A stretch of 40,382 nt of DNA. Source: Candidatus Daviesbacteria bacterium. GTDB lineage: Bacteria; Patescibacteriota; Microgenomatia; Daviesbacterales; UBA10151. A program made the position numbers and the translations under genes. The notes beneath the pieces were generated by a model that was given only the letters and a program-made list of their open reading frames with translations, did no database searches and had not been told where the DNA came from. Positions 38,202-40,382 of the stretch are shown one piece after another (the first letter of the stretch is position 1; each line of letters starts with the position of its first letter). The DNA lies in contig JACOXD010000002.1 in the NCBI GenBank assembly GCA_016176465.1, forward strand, positions 1 to 40,382, written 5' to 3'.

Positions 38202-40382
38202 ATGAAGATATTGAATAACAAAATAGCAATAAAAATAGCAGCCTTAGTTTTAGTAATTAACTTGGGTTTTTTTGCGCCAGTTACTTATGTATTGGCTCAA
38301 GAGGCTTCCCCATCTCCAGATGGAGGAAGTGCGGAAAACACTGCCTCAGCAGAAAACACGCAAACAGGATCAACTTCTGATAATACTTCCAACACAACTA
38401 TTGATAACACTTCTAATACTACTAATAACAACACTGCGGATGCCACAAATAATACAACAGGAACGGTTGACTCTGGCACAAATACTGCCTCTGATAATAC
38501 AGGTAATGCCACAGTGGGAAGCTCTGATGCCACCGCTAACTCCACCACATCTACCAATGTTAATGAAACTTATTATGAACCAATGCCTTGGACAACTTGG
38601 ACTGGTCAAGGAGATTGGACAACTTGGTCAAGTAATAACCAAACTGGTTCAGGTTCAGATAACAGCGCCAATACAACTGTTAATCAAACAGAGAACCTGA
38701 CTAATACTAATAATGCTACTGTTAACAACACTGCTGATACAGGTGCTGCCACAGGTTCTAACACCGCTTCAGATAATACTGGTAATGCTACCATTGCAAC
38801 CGGAGATGCTACTAATAGCTCTGGCACCTCCACAGTTGCCAATACCAACTATATCCAATGGACAGGCCAGGGAGATTGGACAAACCTTTGGAATGGTGAA
38901 GCACTAAACTGGATGACAGGGAGTAACTCAACCAATGAATCGGCTGCTAATTTTAGTAAAATTTTAGACGTCTTAAATCAAAATGGAGTTGATGTGAACA
39001 ACCTAATTAATTCCTTCTCCCATAGCGGGAACAATATAGCATCAGATAACACAGGGAATGCAACCATCCATACTGGTGATGCCTCAGTTTTAGCATCCTT
39101 ATTTAATATGGCAAACTCCAATATCTTTGGAGCAAATGCTATAGATGTTTTATTCCAGGATATTTATGGAAATTATTCAGGCAATGTCTATTTATCAAGC
39201 GCTACCCCTGTTTCTTTGAATGGGATAGATGCCGCTCCGATTGAGTATAATTCAGCAAATAGCCAAACCGGATTTAACTCAACTAACAATGCAACAGTGG
39301 TAGGCAGCCTAGTTTTAGATATTTTAAACGATAACAGCGGAGTATTACACAACTTAATGAATTTGGAGGCTATTACAGGAGAAAATACCGCCTCTGATAA
39401 TACGGGGAATGGATTCATTGAAACTGGAAATGCGGAAATAATAGCTAACTTAATCAACTTCTTAAACACTAATATCTTTGCCAATGATGTTTATTTGGGA
39501 ATGGTCAATGTCTTTGGGGACTGGGCTGGAAACTTGGTACTGCCTGAATATAATGGAACCAATGATGGTGGCTCAGGTGCTTTAGAGCTGGCTGCCAATA
39601 ATGGCTTTACAGGATCCAATTCTGATAACAACTCAACTACAAATATAAGCAGTGATGCTAGTTTAACCAACAATAATACAGGTATAGTTAATAATAACTT
39701 TAACGCTGCTGTTGAAACAGGCAACAATAGCGCATCTGATAATACTATGCATGGATTTGTCAACTCTGGTAATGCTTTTGCTGAGGGAAATGTGGCAAAT
39801 TGGGTAAATACTAACGTTATATCCGACTCACCATGGTGGTTAGTTTTAGTCAATAATTTGGGCCATTGGACACCTGTGTTATTCCCCTCATACAATAGCG
39901 GTACCCAAGTGGTATTGGATATTGATGATTTAGGATTATATGGGGGGGATTCTCCATCAAATTCTTCCGCTTATTCAGGCAATAATATAACCGGCTCCCT
40001 ATCAGATAATAATGCAACTACTGATTTATCATCTACTTCGAATATTACCAATAACAATACCGGGACCATACATAACAATGTAGATGCACTGGCTTTGACA
40101 GGAAACAATGAAGCTGATAGGAATACTGGTAGTGGGACTGTTTTAACAGGTGATGCCTCAGTTTGGATCAATGCTTTAAACTTCTTAAACACCAACGTAA
40201 TCGCACCATCATTTATGATAACAATTGTTAATATCTTTGGATCGTGGACCGGAGATATTCTAAATTATGGAGAACCATCCACAGTTTATGAACCTCCTCC
40301 AGCACCTGAAAATCCCCCTGTTAATAGTGGCGGAGGCATTGAGGGTCAACAAGGCGGAAGTGGAGATCAAGGATCAAGTTCT
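38202..40382 (+). CDS. Large secreted repeat surface protein, C-terminus beyond the window
   Basis: 727 codons from ATG 38202 to the window edge without a stop. The signal peptide (1-33) ends near YVLAQEA. At least six units follow with the same TGS-x-S-x-N start and TG-x-N-x-A-SDNTGN block as in the other two proteins. They are longer (~95-125 residues), with hydrophobic inserts containing Trp and Phe (WTGQGDWT twice; LINFLNTNIFAN and NFLNTNVIAP near unit ends). The visible C-terminus is Pro-rich then Gly/Gln/Ser-rich, like the linker before the LPISG signal of the 13327 protein, so a sortase signal probably follows outside the window (inference). It is downstream of the Asp-rich protein with a 71-nt gap and probably co-expressed. 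Confidence 0.82.
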   Translation, partial: MKILNNKIAIKIAALVLVINLGFFAPVTYVLAQEASPSPDGGSAENTASAENTQTGSTSDNTSNTTIDNTSNTTNNNTADATNNTTGTVDSGTNTASDNTGNATVGSSDATANSTTSTNVNETYYEPMPWTTWTGQGDWTTWSSNNQTGSGSDNSANTTVNQTENLTNTNNATVNNTADTGAATGSNTASDNTGNATIATGDATNSSGTSTVANTNYIQWTGQGDWTNLWNGEALNWMTGSNSTNESAANFSKILDVLNQNGVDVNNLINSFSHSGNNIASDNTGNATIHTGDASVLASLFNMANSNIFGANAIDVLFQDIYGNYSGNVYLSSATPVSLNGIDAAPIEYNSANSQTGFNSTNNATVVGSLVLDILNDNSGVLHNLMNLEAITGENTASDNTGNGFIETGNAEIIANLINFLNTNIFANDVYLGMVNVFGDWAGNLVLPEYNGTNDGGSGALELAANNGFTGSNSDNNSTTNISSDASLTNNNTGIVNNNFNAAVETGNNSASDNTMHGFVNSGNAFAEGNVANWVNTNVISDSPWWLVLVNNLGHWTPVLFPSYNSGTQVVLDIDDLGLYGGDSPSNSSAYSGNNITGSLSDNNATTDLSSTSNITNNNTGTIHNNVDALALTGNNEADRNTGSGTVLTGDASVWINALNFLNTNVIAPSFMITIVNIFGSWTGDILNYGEPSTVYEPPPAPENPPVNSGGGIEGQQGGSGDQGSSS

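Noticed and set aside
38297-40195. Several frames on both strands inside the last repeat protein
   Set aside because: The continuous 727-codon frame with signal peptide and family repeats explains the region; the others are shadows of its biased codons.

Overview
This window looks like a chromosomal segment of an AT-rich bacterium with a small, tightly packed genome, most likely a Patescibacteria/CPR organism of the Microgenomates type. That placement is an inference and I could not run a phylogeny. It rests on the bacterial housekeeping set (yvcK, glmS, murA, purF, prs, nth, EF-independent tRNA clusters), a sortase with an LPxTG-like substrate, many small membrane-anchored proteins of unknown function, homing-endonuclease genes wedged into tRNA loci, and a striking shortage of Shine-Dalgarno sequences. 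TGA is used as a stop, so the code looks standard.

Layout. 1-3.3 kb: an edge-truncated secreted lysozyme-like protein behind a promoter/hairpin, yvcK, and tRNA-Leu(CAG), LAGLIDADG endonuclease, tRNA-Leu(GAG), tRNA-Val(TAC). 3.3-7.4 kb: two small proteins, tRNA-Phe, glmS, tRNA-Gly, a degenerate histidine phosphatase and an aldo/keto reductase. 7.4-12.3 kb: a secreted beta-helix/FN3 protein, a P/Q-rich small protein, purF and murA (with the fosfomycin-insensitive Cys-to-Asp change). 12.3-15.1 kb: two small proteins, then a secreted repeat protein ending in an LPISG sorting signal, followed by its likely sortase. 15.1-21.9 kb: a nucleotide-sugar and exopolysaccharide block. It holds a 970-residue fusion of GT2 synthase, LysM and AlgG-type C5-epimerase, a UDP-sugar dehydrogenase just upstream, a frameshifted sialidase-like propeller, UDP-glucuronate decarboxylase and a Nudix hydrolase. 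21.8-26.9 kb: prs, a zinc-ribbon protein, a cation efflux protein, Nudix, HAD and PP2C-like genes. 27-29.3 kb: a tRNA-Gln 5' fragment, a second endonuclease-like gene, an intact tRNA-Gln, and a REP-flanked RAYT transposase. 29.3-36.1 kb: alpha/beta hydrolase, DUF1003, VanW, a Fic module bracketed by inverted repeats, nth, a HAD fusion, an RRM protein and a DUF4352 protein. 36.1-40.4 kb: a long structured leader and two large surface proteins of the same repeat family as the 13.3 kb sortase substrate; the last runs off the window.

How the parts fit. The window has a strong cell-surface theme. Ugd would supply a UDP-uronate. The GT2-LysM-epimerase fusion could polymerise it, export it, hold it at the peptidoglycan and epimerise it. 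Uxs would divert UDP-glucuronate to UDP-xylose. Sortase would anchor repeat proteins. The three repeat proteins (15 units seen) share a unit built around TGSxSxN and DNTG motifs. Two of them also share an identical 24-nt element in their 5' leaders, followed by terminator-like structures, which suggests a common regulatory RNA.

Transcription signals are unusually readable. At least ten genes have a -10 box only 6-8 nt before the start codon, which implies leaderless mRNAs. A clear Shine-Dalgarno is confined to a few genes, mostly small low-complexity or surface proteins.
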